NCBI GenBank assembly: GCA_036847185.1
Contig: DAIUAM010000095.1
Span: 1-7,189, forward strand
Reading direction: 5' to 3'
Source of the DNA: UBA4738 sp002413305
GTDB taxonomy: Bacteria > Actinomycetota > UBA4738
Length of the DNA stretch: 7,189 nt
In this document: in pieces, positions 6,410-7,189 of the stretch
How positions within the stretch are numbered: position 1 is the stretch's first letter
Layout of the letters: each line of letters opens with the position of its first letter
The notes under the pieces: generated by a model
What the model was told of the DNA's origin: nothing
Database searches by the model: none
What the model saw: the letters and a program-made list of their open reading frames with translations, nothing else
Translations under genes and position numbers: made by a program

Positions 6410-6424
6410 GTGAAAGGTCTCGAC

Positions 6425-6457
6425 GGGGAGGGGGGCGTGTTCGGGGGGGTATCGGGG
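6425..6457 (+). other. G-quadruplex-forming motif
   Basis: Four runs of at least four G on the plus strand (4, 6, 7 and 4 G) are separated by loops of 1, 7 and 4 bases. This satisfies the standard quadruplex pattern even at the stricter four-tetrad level. It lies between the VOC and flavodoxin-like genes and just upstream of the tentative minus-strand gene. Folding and function are inferred. Confidence 0.6.
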
Positions 6458-6465
6458 CTCCTCGA

Positions 6466-6624
6466 ATCAGACCCACCGGCCTCGGTGGTCAGGCTCACGC
6501 CTGCCGGAGCGGCCAGCGGCTACCGGGGCTGCCAAGTGCCTGCCCCGACATATGCGGCGCCACGGATGACAGGGAGGGGGACTAGTCTCGAAGTGAGCAC
6601 AGGGGCGAGAAGAAGGGTGGGTAC
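6466..6624. other. Intergenic region upstream of the flavodoxin-like gene
   Basis: No gene was recognised here. TAGTCT at 6583-6588 fits a TANNNT -10 box and would give a leader of about 30 bases ahead of the ATG at 6625, but no -35 partner is visible. Confidence 0.3.
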
Positions 6625-7062
6625 ATGAAGGTCCTGGTGGCGTACGAGTCACGGGGTGGCCGGACGAAGCGAGCTGCGGAAGCCATCGCGGATGCAGTCC
6701 GCACGTCCGGACTCGAAGCCGATGTTCGGCCCCTCAAGGAGGCGGAGCCCGATCAGGTTCGGGCCGCGGACGTGCTGTTCGTCGGCAGCTGGGTGGAGGG
6801 ATTCCTGTTCTTCGGCGTGGGGCCGGCCAAGGCGGCCCGGCAATGGGTGGCAGGACTGCCATCGCTCTCCGGCAAGCACGCCGCCGTGTTCTGCACGTAC
6901 GCACTCAATCCCCGGGGCACCCTTGCAGCCCTTGGGTCGGGCCTCCGGGCCAAGGGCGCCTCGATTGACGGTGAGGCCGCGTTTCACCACCGGCGACCGA
7001 CCGAGGGGTCCGCGGAGTTCGCCCGCCGTGTTCTGGCCGCCGTGCTTGGAGAACCGGCCTGA
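6625..7062 (+). CDS. Flavodoxin-like protein
   Basis: The 145 residues match a short-chain flavodoxin in length. The protein starts MKVLVAYESRGGRTKRAAEA: a first beta strand, then a phosphate-binding loop (Ser9-Thr14, SRGGRT) in the place of the usual S/T-x-T-G-N-T, then helix 1. ADVLFVGSWVEG (48-59) supplies the strand and loop that normally cover the FMN ring, and KHAAVFCTYALNP (84-96) supplies the next strand and loop. Flavodoxins bind FMN and carry electrons; some relatives in this broad family are quinone reductases or sensors. The Gly-Gly-Arg in place of the canonical loop makes FMN binding likely but unproven. The start is supported by a purine-rich GAAGAAGGG upstream (about 6608-6616). 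The gene has its own upstream region and ends 19 bp before the next start codon, so it may lead a second operon. Confidence 0.8.
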   Translation: MKVLVAYESRGGRTKRAAEAIADAVRTSGLEADVRPLKEAEPDQVRAADVLFVGSWVEGFLFFGVGPAKAARQWVAGLPSLSGKHAAVFCTYALNPRGTLAALGSGLRAKGASIDGEAAFHHRRPTEGSAEFARRVLAAVLGEPA

Positions 7063-7081
7063 CCAGCGGGCACGGCGGGTC

Positions 7082-7189
7082 ATGGCGGAGGAATCCCTGA
7101 GTCGGGTCGTCGAACGCGCAGGCTCTACGCGCCAAGCCCTGGAGGCGAACCGCACGCTTCTCGAAGATCGAGTCGGCCACCCGGATCAG
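7082..7189 (+). CDS. Start of an unrecognised gene, 3' partial
   Basis: An ATG at 7082 opens a frame that runs to the window edge for 36 codons, beginning MAEESLSRVVERAGS and continuing as a charged, helix-forming N-terminus (RQALEANRTLLEDRVG). It follows the flavodoxin-like gene by 19 bp on the same strand, consistent with one transcript. There is no good Shine-Dalgarno sequence, and the frame is also open upstream into the flavodoxin-like gene, so the true start could differ. Too little is visible to assign a family. Confidence 0.45.
   Translation, partial: MAEESLSRVVERAGSTRQALEANRTLLEDRVGHPDQ

Noticed and set aside
6173..6628. Plus-strand ORF (151 codons) between the VOC and flavodoxin-like genes
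   Set aside because: Third-position GC is lower than at its first position, opposite to real genes here, and its end crosses the flavodoxin-like start; it looks like the antisense of the minus-strand ORF at 6161-6409.
1..7189. CRISPR array, defence island or phage genes
   Set aside because: No regularly spaced repeats, nucleases, toxin-antitoxin pairs or phage structural motifs were seen.

Overview
The window is high-GC DNA with strong G/C preference at third codon positions. Together with the gene families present, this suggests a soil-type actinobacterium or a similarly GC-rich relative; nothing here fixes the taxon. The window holds four confident genes on the plus strand, one partial gene running off the right end, one tentative small gene on the minus strand, and a stretch of about 1.1 kb of gene debris.

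Layout. (1) 2-1099 (+) is the C-terminal part of a two-domain SagB-type/nitroreductase flavoenzyme whose start lies left of the window. (2) 1100-2230 has no intact gene. On the minus strand, 1636-1137 joins three unrelated fragments: a double zinc ribbon plus the first strand of a class III cyclase domain, a scrap of histidine-kinase-type ATPase, and the C-terminus of a DoxX-like membrane protein. On the plus strand, about 1674-1869 is a frameshifted piece of an integrase-core transposase. (3) 2231-5632 (+) encodes a 1133-residue class III cyclase / STAND-type AAA ATPase / TPR regulator. (4) 5623-6048 (+) encodes a VOC (glyoxalase-fold) protein that overlaps the regulator by 10 bp, has its own strong ribosome-binding site, and is followed by a stem-loop. 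(5) 6049-6624 is mostly non-coding on the plus strand. It has a possible 82-codon minus-strand gene and a textbook G-quadruplex motif. (6) 6625-7062 (+) is a short flavodoxin-like protein. (7) 7082 to the window end is the start of an unrecognised gene.

How the parts relate. The regulator and the VOC gene form a translationally coupled pair, so the VOC protein is probably made together with the cyclase/ATPase. The regulator has both metal-binding aspartates and the transition-state Asn/Arg of class III cyclases, but not the usual purine-recognition Lys and Asp/Thr, so its nucleotide product is uncertain. The debris upstream holds the N-terminus of a second cyclase of the same general class, pointing the other way and carrying the zinc ribbons that the intact gene lacks. 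The debris and the transposase scrap mark the segment between the flavoenzyme and the regulator as a rearrangement site. The two flavin proteins (SagB-like and flavodoxin-like) have no visible functional link to the regulator. A RiPP cluster would have to lie left of the window if the SagB-like enzyme belongs to one.
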